A stretch of DNA of 64,000 nucleotides from Nonomuraea basaltis (GTDB taxonomy: Bacteria > Actinomycetota > Actinomycetes > Streptosporangiales > Streptosporangiaceae): positions 1 to 64,000 of the forward strand of contig NZ_VCJS01000031.1 of assembly GCF_005893125.1 (NCBI RefSeq), written 5' to 3'. How positions within the stretch are numbered: the first letter of the stretch is position 1; each line of letters opens with the position of its first letter. Both the position numbers and the translations under genes were made by a program. Below, piece by piece: positions 8,705-17,240 of this stretch. Under the pieces are notes generated by a model that worked only from the letters and a program-made list of their open reading frames with translations, made no database searches and was not told the origin of the DNA.

Positions 8705-10113
8705 TCCCGCTCCCCACCGGGTTGCGGGCGCGCCTGGTCATCACGTTCACGCTCGTCGCCGTCACCGCCTCGACGCTGGTCGCCACGATCGGCTTCGAGC
8801 TGGCCAAGACGGCGCTGGTGACCCGGGCCGAGACCACCTCGCTCAACGTGGTGACCAGGGAGCTCAGCAGCATCGACTTCCCCGTCGGCAAGCTCATGCC
8901 CGGCGAGGCGGCGCCGACGACCAAGGAGCTGGACCGGCTGGCCCAGGCCCTGAGCGGCCCCGGCCGCGGCGCCCTCATCGAGTACGGCGACCTCGTCTCC
9001 CGCAACGGCCCCATGACCATGAGCGACGTGCCCAACGAGCTGTACGGCCGGGCCAACCGGAGCGTCGTCACCCAGCGCAAGGTCATCCGCAACGAGCTCT
9101 GGCTCATCGTCGGCGCCGAGGTGTACCGGGACGCCGAGGGCGTGCCCCAGGCCACCGGGCTGCGGGCGTTCGTCTTCTTCCCGATGCGCGCCGACGAGAG
9201 CCAGCTGGCCACGCTCCGGACCACGCTCTTCCAGGGCGGCGCCGCCATCGTGCTGATCGCCCTGGTCGTGGCGCTGCTGTCGGCCAGGCAGGTGCTGCTG
9301 CCCGTCCGGCGGCTGAGCGCGGCCGCGCAGGCGCTCGGCGGGGGCAGGCTGGACACGCGGCTGCCCGTCCACGGGCAGGACGAGCTGGCCGAGCTGACCG
9401 CCAGGTTCAACGACGCGGCGGCGGCTCTGGAGCTGAGCGTGTCCGAGCTGCGCTCGCTGGAGGCCATGTCGCGCAGGTTCGTGGCGGACGTCTCGCATGA
9501 GCTGCGCACCCCGCTCACCGCGATGACGGCCGTGGCGGACATGCTCTCGGAGGAGGCCAACCGCCTGCCCGAGGCGCCGGCGGAGGCCGTCCGGCTGGTG
9601 CTCAGGGAGATCGAGCGGCTGCGCGAGCTGGTCGAGCACCTCATCGAGATCAGCCGCTTCGACGCGGGCACGGCCATACTCAACCTCGAGCCCGTCAACG
9701 TGGCCGACGCCATCGCGGACTGCCTGGAGGTACGCGGCTGGAGCGACCAGGTGAAGGTGAACGCCTCCCAAGGCCTGACCGCCAACCTCGACCCGAGGAG
9801 GTTCGACGTCATCGTGGCCAACCTCGTCGGCAACGCACTCAAGCACGGCCTGCCCCCGGTGGTGGTCACCGCCAGGGGCACGGAGAACGGCCTGGAGGTG
9901 AAGGTACGAGACCACGGCAAGGGCATCCCGCGGGAGGCGCTGGCCCACGTCTTCGACCGCTTCTTCAAGGCGGGCGCGGGCCGGGCCCGGAGCCAGGGCA
10001 GCGGCCTGGGCCTGGCCATCGCCAGGGCCAACGTGCACCTGCACGGCGGCACGATCTCGGTACGCGTCCAGAACCCCGGCACCCTGTTCACGGTCTGGAT
10101 GCCGCACGCATGA
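8701..10113 (+). CDS. Sensor histidine kinase (AfsQ2-like)
   Basis: A 470-residue membrane kinase. Helix 1 is near residues 9-33, an extracytoplasmic sensor of about 140 residues follows, and helix 2 is near 180-200 (AIVLIALVVALLSARQV). HAMP, then the H-box FVADVSHELRTPLTAM with the phospho-His, N-box NLVGNALKHG, and G boxes DHGKGIP and GSGLGLAIA. Start is a GTG overlapping the response-regulator stop. The sensor domain should read an envelope signal, perhaps through the adjacent lipoprotein. Confidence 0.88.
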   Translation: MIPLPTGLRARLVITFTLVAVTASTLVATIGFELAKTALVTRAETTSLNVVTRELSSIDFPVGKLMPGEAAPTTKELDRLAQALSGPGRGALIEYGDLVSRNGPMTMSDVPNELYGRANRSVVTQRKVIRNELWLIVGAEVYRDAEGVPQATGLRAFVFFPMRADESQLATLRTTLFQGGAAIVLIALVVALLSARQVLLPVRRLSAAAQALGGGRLDTRLPVHGQDELAELTARFNDAAAALELSVSELRSLEAMSRRFVADVSHELRTPLTAMTAVADMLSEEANRLPEAPAEAVRLVLREIERLRELVEHLIEISRFDAGTAILNLEPVNVADAIADCLEVRGWSDQVKVNASQGLTANLDPRRFDVIVANLVGNALKHGLPPVVVTARGTENGLEVKVRDHGKGIPREALAHVFDRFFKAGAGRARSQGSGLGLAIARANVHLHGGTISVRVQNPGTLFTVWMPHA

Positions 10114-10613
10114 AGACCGTCCGCGTCCTCGTGATCGCCGCCCTGCTGGCCGTGGCGGCCTGCGGCATCTCGCCCACCGACGTCCAGGACCGGGGCACCG
10201 CGCCCACCATCAGGATCCCGCCGCCGTCCAAGACGATCTATCTGGTCAGGGACGGCGAGCTCACCCTGGAGCCGGCCGACGTCGAGGACGACACCGTCGA
10301 GAGCCTGCTCGGCGCGCTCTTCGCGGCCTCCTCACAGCCGCTCGGCGACCGGGACACGGATCTGCGCGGGTTCACGTACCTGGGGATCAAGGACTCGCTG
10401 AACCCGGTGCAGCGGGACGAGATGCAGCTTCCCCGTACGTCGACGCTGACGGTCCACATCAGAGGCCAGGGCACGCTGACCAGGCTCGGCATGGCCCAGA
10501 TCGTCTGCACGGCCCAGCAGGACGCGGCGTACGAGCAGGTCAAGATCGTCCGAGACAACGAGAACCGCCCCGCGAAGGTCGAGGGACGGTTCAGATGCGG
10601 CGACCTGAAGTGA
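10110..10613 (+). CDS. Lipoprotein of an AfsQ-like operon (GerMN-like)
   Basis: A 167-residue secreted protein. Signal peptide with lipobox AVAAC (lipidated Cys near residue 21), then a single small alpha/beta domain (TIYLVRDGELTLE ... LTRLGMAQIVCTAQQD) with two further cysteines. ATGA overlap with the kinase. In S. coelicolor the lipoprotein next to afsQ1/afsQ2 modulates the kinase; the same role is inferred here. Confidence 0.78.
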   Translation: MKTVRVLVIAALLAVAACGISPTDVQDRGTAPTIRIPPPSKTIYLVRDGELTLEPADVEDDTVESLLGALFAASSQPLGDRDTDLRGFTYLGIKDSLNPVQRDEMQLPRTSTLTVHIRGQGTLTRLGMAQIVCTAQQDAAYEQVKIVRDNENRPAKVEGRFRCGDLK

Positions 10614-10614
10614 C

Positions 10615-10647
10615 CTTCGGTGGGCCGCGTCCAGCGGCCCACCGAAG
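10615..10647. terminator. Bidirectional terminator between lipoprotein gene and phoH
   Basis: Perfect 14-base arms CTTCGGTGGGCCGC / GCGGCCCACCGAAG with a 5-base loop start one base after the lipoprotein stop. A second small hairpin (GCGGGC-GAA-GCCCGC, 10651-10665) abuts the phoH stop. Confidence 0.8.
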
Positions 10648-10667
10648 TCAGCGGGCGAAGCCCGCGC

Positions 10668-11987
10668 TCACATCGTGATGTCCTCCAGCATCTCCGTCAC
10701 CAGCGCGGCGATCGGAGAGCGCTCGGACCTGGTCAGCGTGACGTGCGCGAACAGCGGGTGGCCCTTCAGCTTCTCCACCACCGCCACCACACCGTCGTGC
10801 CTGCCGACCCGCAGGTTGTCGCGCTGGGCGACGTCATGGGTGAGCACGACCCGCGAGTTGGCGCCGATCCTGCTCAGCACGGTCAGCAGCACCCCGCGTT
10901 CGAGCGACTGGGCCTCGTCCACGATCACGAACGCGTCGTGCAGCGAGCGGCCGCGGATGTGCGTCAGCGGGAGCACCTCCAGCATGCCCCTGTCGAGCAC
11001 CTCCTCGATCACCTCGGGAGAGGTGACCGCGCCCAGCGTGTCGTAGACCGCCTGCGCCCACGGGCCCATCTTCTCGCCCTCGCCGCCCGGCAGGTAGCCG
11101 AGCTCCTGGCCGCCCACGGCGTAGAGCGGGCGGAAGACGACCACCTTGCGGTGCTGGCGGCGCTCCAGGACCGCCTCCAGGCCCGCGCAGAGCGCCAGCG
11201 CCGACTTGCCGGTGCCGGCCCGGCCGCCGAGCGAGACGATGCCGATCTCGGGGTCCATCAGCAGGTCGAGCGCGATGCGCTGCTCGGCGGAGCGGCCGTG
11301 CAGGCCGAACACCTCGCGGTCGCCGCGGACGAGGCGTACCGACTTGTCGGGCAGCACCCGGCCGAGCGCCGAGCCCTTGGCCGACAACATCCGCAGGCCG
11401 GTGTGCGTGGGCAGGTCCCTGGTGTCCTCCAGGTCCGCAGTGCCGTGCTCGAAGAGCGCCTCCACGTCTTCGGTGGTCACCTGGATCTCGGCCATCCCGG
11501 TCCAGCCCGACTCGTGCACCAGCTCGGCCCGGTATTCCTCGGCCGACAGGCCGATCGAGGCCGCCTTGACCCGCATGGGCAGGTCTTTGGACACCAGCAC
11601 GACGTCACAGCCCTCGGCGGCCAGATGGCGCGCCACGGTCAGGATGCGCGTGTCGTTGTCGCCCAGGCGGAACCCCACGGGCAAGATGGACGGATCGCTG
11701 TGATTGAGCTCAACCCTGATCGTGCCATCCCCCGTCGGCATGGGCTCGTCGAGCCTGCCGTACTGGATCCGCAGATCGTCGAGGTAGCGGAGAGCCTTCC
11801 TCGCGAAGTAGCCGAGTTCGGGATGGTGCCGCTTTCCTTCCAGCTCCGTGATGACCACGATCGGAAGGACGACGTCGTGCTCGGCGAACCGGGTCATCGC
11901 CGCCGGGTCGGCTAGCAAGACCGAGGTGTCCAGCACGTACGTGCGCTTGGTCGGCTGGTTCGTAGGGTTGCTCGAGGACACTGCCAC
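10668..11987 (-). CDS. PhoH-family ATPase with N-terminal PIN domain
   Basis: A 439-residue protein. Residues ~10-150 are a PIN nuclease-like domain ([33 protein letters not shown]). Residues ~230-430 are a PhoH ATPase with Walker [19 protein letters not shown] and Walker [14 protein letters not shown]. Such PIN-PhoH proteins (PhoH2) are RNA helicase/RNases. The frame stays open far upstream, but GTG 11987 follows a GGGGGAG ribosome site and leads directly into the PIN domain, so I start it there. It faces the AfsQ-like operon across a strong hairpin. Confidence 0.88.
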   Translation of the reverse strand: MAVSSSNPTNQPTKRTYVLDTSVLLADPAAMTRFAEHDVVLPIVVITELEGKRHHPELGYFARKALRYLDDLRIQYGRLDEPMPTGDGTIRVELNHSDPSILPVGFRLGDNDTRILTVARHLAAEGCDVVLVSKDLPMRVKAASIGLSAEEYRAELVHESGWTGMAEIQVTTEDVEALFEHGTADLEDTRDLPTHTGLRMLSAKGSALGRVLPDKSVRLVRGDREVFGLHGRSAEQRIALDLLMDPEIGIVSLGGRAGTGKSALALCAGLEAVLERRQHRKVVVFRPLYAVGGQELGYLPGGEGEKMGPWAQAVYDTLGAVTSPEVIEEVLDRGMLEVLPLTHIRGRSLHDAFVIVDEAQSLERGVLLTVLSRIGANSRVVLTHDVAQRDNLRVGRHDGVVAVVEKLKGHPLFAHVTLTRSERSPIAALVTEMLEDITM

Positions 11988-12193
11988 ACGTTCTCCCCCG
12001 GGCGCCCAACGTGCGGGCACCCTGCAGACGAGGCGGGAATCGGACCGGACCCGCGTCCCCGACCGCGAACTGCCGGCGGCGCCGGGTTCCGGCCCCCCTC
12101 GGCAGATGTTGGTGCAAAGGCGGGCCCTCTCCGGAGTGTTCGACCTGTGGCCGGACACTTCCAACGTTACGTCCTCGATACCCGAATGTCGTG

Positions 12194-12955
12194 TCAAGAA
12201 CCGTAACGTCGGTGTCTCGCAGCGTAATCGCGCAGCGCCCGCAGGAAGTCCACCCTGCGGAAGTCCGGCCAGTAGGCCTCGTGGAAGTAGAACTCGGAAT
12301 GAGCGCTCTGCCACAACATGAAGCCGGACAAGCGCTGCTCGCCCGAGGTCCGGATGAGGAGGTCCGGGTCGGGCTGGCCGCGTGTGTAGAGATGCTCCGC
12401 GATGTGCTCCACATCGAGTACCTCGACAAGGTCCTCGATGCTCGCCCCCTTGCTCGCGTGCTCCTGGAGGAGTGAGCGCACCGCATCGGCAATCTCACGT
12501 CTTCCTCCATACCCAACTGCAACGTTCACAATCAGGCCCGGACGGTGTGATGACACTTCTTTTGCATTTTTTAGGACATTAGCCGTCCGGTCGGGGAGCA
12601 GATCGAGTGCGCCGACCGGGCTGATCCGCCAGCCTTCGGCCACGAGCTCCCGCGTGACGTCCTCGATGATGCCCAGAAGCGGCTCCAGCTCCTCCCGCGG
12701 CCGGTTGAGGTTGTCGTTGGAGAGCATCCACACGGTGACGACCTCGACGCCGGTCTCGCGGCACCAGGTGAGCAGCTCGGAGATCTTGTCCGCGCCCTTG
12801 CGGTGACCGGTGGCCACGTCGCGCATGCCCATGGCGCGTGCCCAGCGCCGGTTGCCGTCGATGATGACCCCGACGTGCCGGGGAATGATGTCCTTCGACA
12901 GCTTGGCCTCCAACCGGCGTTCGTACAGCCGGTAGACCAGGTCGCGCAGGCCCAC
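12194..12955 (-). CDS. uppS: Isoprenyl transferase (cis-prenyltransferase, undecaprenyl-diphosphate-synthase family)
   Basis: A 253-residue enzyme that condenses isopentenyl diphosphate onto an allylic primer to make the lipid carrier for wall synthesis. Motif [18 protein letters not shown] holds the catalytic Asp. [12 protein letters not shown], then the conserved [15 protein letters not shown] segment and YWPDFR follow near the end. GTG 12955 is chosen over the upstream ATG because GGGGAGG lies six bases before it and [15 protein letters not shown] is the usual actinobacterial N-terminus. The - strand upstream shows GATAAT, a plausible -10 box. Confidence 0.9.
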   Translation of the reverse strand: MGLRDLVYRLYERRLEAKLSKDIIPRHVGVIIDGNRRWARAMGMRDVATGHRKGADKISELLTWCRETGVEVVTVWMLSNDNLNRPREELEPLLGIIEDVTRELVAEGWRISPVGALDLLPDRTANVLKNAKEVSSHRPGLIVNVAVGYGGRREIADAVRSLLQEHASKGASIEDLVEVLDVEHIAEHLYTRGQPDPDLLIRTSGEQRLSGFMLWQSAHSEFYFHEAYWPDFRRVDFLRALRDYAARHRRYGS

Positions 12956-13010
12956 GGAGTGCCTCCCCAGCGGTGCTGTGCCTTCGGTCCAATGACCCAA
13001 CAGGCAATTA

Positions 13011-13571
13011 TCACCGCGTTTCGCCCGTGCCTGCTCCCTCTATCGGATTCCTTACCAGATCTCTTCCTCCCAGACACCACTCGGCCTCCTCGACGAGGCC
13101 GCGTACGAACGCCGCCAGCTCGGCCGACGTCAGCACCGCCCGCATGCCCACGCCCGTCGTCCCCCACGCCTCCACGTAGGCCCGCCTGGTCAGCCGCCAC
13201 TCGCCGCGCCGGCCCCGCCGCCCGGGCACCCAGAGCGGGATCGTCCTGAGCTGGCAGCGCAGCTCCCCGCCGCCCACCAGGCCGGACCTGCTGCGATAGC
13301 GGAAGGAGAACAGCTCACCGTCCGGCTCGTCGCCGGGGAACCTGTCGTCGGGATCTTTCCACCGCCGGGCCTCTCCCCGGCCCTGGCGGGCCTCGTCGAC
13401 GCCGCGCGCCAGGCGTGCGAGCAGCCAGCCGCATCGCTCGCCCACGCTGCCGTACGGGGTGCCGTCGCGATACAGCTCCAGGGTGACCTCGTACGGCGTG
13501 CCCAGGCTGTCCCGGCACGCGACGGGCGTGACGGTCAGATAAGATCCGTCGACGCAGCGTAGTCCCCCCAT
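13011..13571 (-). CDS. Hypothetical protein, 186 aa
   Basis: I do not recognise the family. It is soluble, mixed alpha/beta, with Arg- and Gly-rich stretches and three to four Cys (LRCVDGSYL, VACRDSLG, GERCGWLL, LRCQLRT). No signal peptide or membrane segment is seen. Codon use is that of a real gene (G/C at third positions). It lies 55 bases upstream of the uppS start in the same direction and could be its leader gene. In related genomes a hemolysin-III or recO gene often sits near uppS; neither is here. Confidence 0.55.
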   Translation of the reverse strand: MGGLRCVDGSYLTVTPVACRDSLGTPYEVTLELYRDGTPYGSVGERCGWLLARLARGVDEARQGRGEARRWKDPDDRFPGDEPDGELFSFRYRSRSGLVGGGELRCQLRTIPLWVPGRRGRRGEWRLTRRAYVEAWGTTGVGMRAVLTSAELAAFVRGLVEEAEWCLGGRDLVRNPIEGAGTGETR

Positions 13572-13691
13572 TTCTCCAGCATTTCCCGCCGAAAGTGGGC
13601 TAAACCCGACTATGTCTGAATGCTTTCCGGCCGTGATCCCGCAGGCCCGGCGGCTGGTACCACCCGGTCCAGCCCTCGGGGACGCGATCGT

Positions 13692-14165
13692 TCACCGCCG
13701 GACGGCTCGCGACGGCAGCAGGCGGGACCACCAGGGGGACTTGGCGGCGGGCCGGTCCGGCATGCGGCCGCGCTCGCGCAGCCAGGCGGCGAAGTCGTCG
13801 GCGTCGGTGCGGTAGCTGGGCGGCGGCGCGCCGCGAGACCGTGCGTAGGCGGCGAACTCGGAGGCCAGGCGGGATCCTGCGGCGATGGCCGTGTCGGGGC
13901 GGATCCTGGCCACGATGCTGCGCCGCTTGGCGACCAGGCTCGCGGCCTGCGCCCGCACCCGCTCCTGATCGAAGCCCTCAGGAACGTCACCCCCGGCCAC
14001 CAAGGCCTCGACCAGCCGCGCCTGCGCCTCGGCCAGCCTCGCCTGCGCCGCCACCATGTCCGCCGGCACCTCCCGCCGCTCCTGCGTCTCAGCCGGCCCC
14101 TGCTCGCCCGCCGCCGAGCCCGCGCCGGTCACTTCCACCCCACCCCCGAACGGGCCGGGCGTCAC
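13692..14165 (-). CDS. Small partner protein of the DUF692 enzyme (SCO6045-like C-terminal domain)
   Basis: About 157 residues if started at the GTG (14165) that overlaps the DUF692 stop (GTGA). A flexible Gly/Glu-rich N-terminus leads to a helical domain ([20 protein letters not shown], then [19 protein letters not shown]) and an aromatic-containing end ([12 protein letters not shown]). The helical part resembles the small conserved domain encoded after DUF692 genes in streptomycetes (SCO6045 type). In characterised DUF692 systems a small partner recruits the precursor peptide; by position this protein is the candidate for that job. It has no cysteines and no membrane segment. Confidence 0.6.
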   Translation of the reverse strand: MTPGPFGGGVEVTGAGSAAGEQGPAETQERREVPADMVAAQARLAEAQARLVEALVAGGDVPEGFDQERVRAQAASLVAKRRSIVARIRPDTAIAAGSRLASEFAAYARSRGAPPPSYRTDADDFAAWLRERGRMPDRPAAKSPWWSRLLPSRAVRR

Positions 14166-14977
14166 CGGGGCTCCCCTGCCAGGGACATCGCGGTCCTGAT
14201 CTTGGACAGCTCGTCCGCCAGGGCCGCGTCGCTCGGGAAGTCGTCGTCCCATTCCAGCAGCACTCCGGGCGGGGTGGCGCGGGCGCACAGCTCGGTGAGA
14301 AGGTCCAGCACCGGCTGGGGCGCGGCGGTGGTGTGCGTGTCGTGCCAGATGCCGTGGTGCTCGTACCCGCCGGCCACATGGACGTAGGCGAGGTGCTCCA
14401 GCGGGAGCGCGTCCAGCGCGGCCACCGCCGACAGGCCCAGGTTGAACTGGTTGGTGTACAGGTTGGCCACGTCGATCAGCAGCTTGACCCCGGTCTGCTC
14501 CACCAGCTCGGCGAGGAACTGGCCCTCGGTCAGCTCGTCGTCGGGCCAGCCGAAGATGGCCGCGACGTTCTCCAGGGCCAGCGGAACGGGCAGCGCGTCC
14601 TGCGCCCTGCGCACGTTCTCCGTGATGACCCGCAGGGACTCACGCGTACGCGGGACGGGCAGCAGGTGGCCCGCCTCCAGGCCGCCGCCGCGTACGAAGG
14701 CCAGGTGCTCGCTGACCAGCGGCGCGTCCAGCGCCCCGGCGCAGGCGGCCAGGTGGGCGAGCCGGGCCGGCGAAGGAGGCTCGGCCCCGCCGACGCCGAG
14801 CGACACCCCGTGCGGGATCACCGGCACGCCCTTGGCCCGCAGCACGCGTAGCGACTCGGGCAGGTGGGCGGGCTTGAGGTTCTCGGCGATCACCTCGACG
14901 AAGTCGACGTCCGCCATGCGCTCGATCGTCAGGTCCAGCTCCGCCCGCCAGCCGATCCCTACACCCAGTTCCGCCAT
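14162..14977 (-). CDS. DUF692 multinuclear non-heme iron oxidase (MbnB/TglH superfamily)
   Basis: About 271 residues with a TIM-barrel and the family's motifs in order: [75 protein letters not shown] and LLEWDDDFP. These supply the His/Asp/Glu/Asn ligands of the iron cluster. Characterised members modify cysteines of ribosomal peptides. ATG 14977 follows GGAGGGGG. An earlier ATG at 15091 overlaps the stop of the upstream gene, but the 38 extra codons have many A/T third positions and are probably not translated. The upstream neighbours encode Cys/Gly tails, which makes them candidate substrates. Confidence 0.85.
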   Translation of the reverse strand: MAELGVGIGWRAELDLTIERMADVDFVEVIAENLKPAHLPESLRVLRAKGVPVIPHGVSLGVGGAEPPSPARLAHLAACAGALDAPLVSEHLAFVRGGGLEAGHLLPVPRTRESLRVITENVRRAQDALPVPLALENVAAIFGWPDDELTEGQFLAELVEQTGVKLLIDVANLYTNQFNLGLSAVAALDALPLEHLAYVHVAGGYEHHGIWHDTHTTAAPQPVLDLLTELCARATPPGVLLEWDDDFPSDAALADELSKIRTAMSLAGEPR

Positions 14978-15090
14978 ATCAGCCCCCTCCGCCATAAAGG
15001 CCCCGTTCCCTTCAGCTTGGCTCTCGCCCCCGCTATATCGGCCCTCTGGACCACCAGCACTTCCGGGCCGTTCGGCTTCCGGCCGTGCCA

Positions 15091-16017
15091 TCAGCCCCCT
15101 CCTCCACCGCAGCCACCGCCGCCGCAGCTCGGCCCGCTGGATGACGAGCTGTCGCCGCTCGGCCCGTCCGGTGACGAGCCGCCCCCGCCGCAGCCGCCCG
15201 CGCCTACCACGTAGACGCCATCGCTCCCGGCGCGCCTCCGGCTCCCGCGGCGGCCCCGGCTTTCGCTCCCGGTGAGCTCGACTTGGAGGTCGTGGTTGCG
15301 CAGCTCGCCGAGACCGTACAGCGCGATGGCGACGGGCGCCTCGGCGGTGCCTTGGGCGTTGTCCCGCCGGGCCGCGTCGAGCGTCTCCTTGCCCGACGGC
15401 GTCAGCGTGACCCGCGTGGCCCGCTTGTGGCCGGCGATGACGATCGCCGCGGCCACCCCCGTGGCCGCCAGGACGAGCATCGCGAGCAGGGGCAGCAGGA
15501 TCATCAGAACCACGGCCGACACCACCGCGACCACGACACCCGCGTACGCCGCCACTGCCAGCGCCCGCAACCGGGCGCTGAGCCTGCCGGCCTGGGCGAA
15601 GGCGTCGTCGGGATGGAGCAGCCCCAGCCCCGTGAGCCGGCGCTTGAGCGCGGCCATGGCCAGGGTCCGCGTGGTCTCGATCCTGAGCGCGACCACGGGC
15701 AGCCCCGAGCGAGAGGCGACGATGCCCAGCACCGCCTCCTCGATGGGCTCGCGCGAGACGACGCCGGAGTGGACCTGGTGGACACGACCCCCGCGGGACA
15801 CGCGCAGGTCGCCCGAGTCGGCCAGCAGTGCGATGGCGGTGTCCGCCACCCGGCCGGGGCCTGCCGCCAGGTAGGCGAGCTCGTAGTGGCCGAGGTCACG
15901 GCGGCGGGAGCCCGTGGCGGCCGCCCGGATGGCGGCGTGCTCTCGTTTGATCGCAGAGGCGGTGGTGAAGGTGAGCGCCGCCAGCGCCACCGAGACGATC
16001 AGCAGGATCAGATCCAT
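15091..16017 (-). CDS. TIGR04222-like membrane protein with Gly/Ser/Cys tail (copy A)
   Basis: 308 residues. An N-terminal helix ([19 protein letters not shown]), a cytoplasmic winged-helix-like region with the family signature [20 protein letters not shown], two central helices ([20 protein letters not shown] and following) and a last ~35 residues almost only Gly/Ser/Pro/Cys, ending in [12 protein letters not shown]. Three tail Cys lie in Gly runs. ATG 16017 is preceded by GGAGGGGAGG. The stop touches the ATG of the long form of the DUF692 gene. The tail is a plausible modification target of that enzyme; this is inference from proximity and composition. Confidence 0.72.
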   Translation of the reverse strand: MDLILLIVSVALAALTFTTASAIKREHAAIRAAATGSRRRDLGHYELAYLAAGPGRVADTAIALLADSGDLRVSRGGRVHQVHSGVVSREPIEEAVLGIVASRSGLPVVALRIETTRTLAMAALKRRLTGLGLLHPDDAFAQAGRLSARLRALAVAAYAGVVVAVVSAVVLMILLPLLAMLVLAATGVAAAIVIAGHKRATRVTLTPSGKETLDAARRDNAQGTAEAPVAIALYGLGELRNHDLQVELTGSESRGRRGSRRRAGSDGVYVVGAGGCGGGGSSPDGPSGDSSSSSGPSCGGGGCGGGGG

Positions 16018-16174
16018 GCAGGCCTCCCCTCCGTGCAGCCCGACAGGCTGGGTAACCGGGAAGACGCGTAAAGCGGGGGTAAAGGTTCCGGCCGCTGGGA
16101 TACAGTTTCGCGCCGCCGGCCGCCGGCCGCCAGTCGCAGGCCGCCACAGGCCATAGACCGGCCCCCGCAGGCCT

Positions 16175-16294
16175 TCAGCTGCTGCCGCAGCTTGAGCCGC
16201 CACCGCCACAGCTGGACGAGCCCCCACCACAGCTGGACGAGCTCCCACCGCAGCTCGACGAGCTCCCGCCGCAGCTTGACGAGCCGCCGCCGAA
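16175..16294 (-). repeat. 21-bp coding repeat giving a seven-residue Cys period
   Basis: The last ~39 codons of copy B are degenerate copies of a 21-bp unit coding (G/S)(G/S)(G/S)SSSC-like heptads. Cys recurs at exactly seven-residue intervals five times before the terminal GSS. Confidence 0.75.
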
Positions 16295-17167
16295 GTCCAG
16301 ACCGCCGTAGGAGTCGCTGCCGAACGTCGTGCCGTCGCCGCCGCTGTAGGTCCCGCAGGATCCGGCGCAGTCGTTCGGGTCGCCGGCCGACAGCTCGGCG
16401 CAGAGCGTCTGGTCGCCGGCGTCCGCCAGGCCGTACAGGGCTACGGGCAGCCCCACCGCCATGGCCAGCGAGCTCTGGTCCCGCACGCCCCTCGGGTGAT
16501 GCTGATGCGCCGACAAGAGGACCTCGCGTCCCTCGCGCGTGATGATGTTCCGCAGCCTCCGCCCCTTCCTGTAGGACGCCACGAGACCGTTGAGCACGGC
16601 GATCCCACCGAAGAACAGCGCTCCGAGGAACACCGGCTCATTCGCCGCCAGCCCGACGACGGCCAGCACGAACAGCAGCACCATGAACCCCACGGCCACG
16701 CCTGCGGCGATCTGCAGGTGCTGCCTGCGCCGCCACGCCGGGCCGAACGCGTGCTCCCGCACGATCAGGCCGCGGCCTTCGAGCCCGCTGACGAGATCGG
16801 TCAGCGCGGGATGCGTCTGCAGCGCCCGCCGCAGCTCGCCGGCCCGGTAGCCGCCCGGCCTGACCGCCAGCGCATGGAGCACGGCCTGCTCGATCGGCAC
16901 CGGCGAGGGCCGCGCCCCGCGTACCGGGGTGACGTGGGACCCCCTCGACACGCGGATGGCGCCGGCCGTCGCGAGGACGGCCAGCGCCGTGTTGATGGCC
17001 CGCCGCGGGCCGCCGGACAGATAGGCCAGCTCGTACGGGGACAGGTCATGCCCCCTGCCAGTCGGCTTCGCCTCGCTGACGCGCCTGCGCTCGCGTTCGA
17101 CGCGCTGGTTGGCCGCGCTGACCAGGAGCACCATGCCAAGCGCGGCAACGAGCAGGACGTAGTCCAC
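16175..17167 (-). CDS. TIGR04222-like membrane protein with heptad-Cys tail (copy B)
   Basis: 330 residues, same plan as copy A: N-terminal helix, signature LSPYELAYLSGGPRRAINTA, two central helices (AAGVAVGFMVLLFVLAVVGL and LGALFFGGIAVLNGLVA), and a low-complexity tail. The tail contains five Cys spaced exactly seven residues apart in GGSSSSC-type units, preceded by DCAGSCGTYSGG. Start is a GTG (17167) whose ribosome site lies inside a long hairpin. Copy A and copy B differ strongly in sequence outside the signature, so they are old paralogues. The tail should be exposed on one membrane face and is the best precursor candidate of the locus. Confidence 0.72.
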   Translation of the reverse strand: MDYVLLVAALGMVLLVSAANQRVERERRRVSEAKPTGRGHDLSPYELAYLSGGPRRAINTALAVLATAGAIRVSRGSHVTPVRGARPSPVPIEQAVLHALAVRPGGYRAGELRRALQTHPALTDLVSGLEGRGLIVREHAFGPAWRRRQHLQIAAGVAVGFMVLLFVLAVVGLAANEPVFLGALFFGGIAVLNGLVASYRKGRRLRNIITREGREVLLSAHQHHPRGVRDQSSLAMAVGLPVALYGLADAGDQTLCAELSAGDPNDCAGSCGTYSGGDGTTFGSDSYGGLDFGGGSSSCGGSSSSCGGSSSSCGGGSSSCGGGGSSCGSS

Positions 17168-17173
17168 GGTGGC

Positions 17174-17234
17174 CCCTCTCTTGCGGTACGGCAGATCGCC
17201 AAGCTAGATGGCGCCGCCGTACCGCACAAGAGGG
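17174..17234 (-). promoter_or_regulatory. Long hairpin between pckG and TIGR04222 copy B
   Basis: Two 19-base arms (17174-17192 and 17216-17234) pair except for a short mismatch at the C/T-rich end. A smaller 5-bp stem lies in the loop. It starts 7 bases after the pckG stop and ends 6 bases before the GTG of copy B. The proximal arm contains the GAGAGGG ribosome site of copy B, so the structure can act as a pckG terminator or hide that ribosome site. No T-run follows. Confidence 0.65.
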
Positions 17235-17240
17235 CTTCGC

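Noticed and set aside
16018-16174. Gene or RNA in the gap between TIGR04222 copies A and B
   Set aside because: The stretch is made of GCCGGCCGCC-type slippage repeats; no coding frame with a ribosome site or stable single hairpin stands out.
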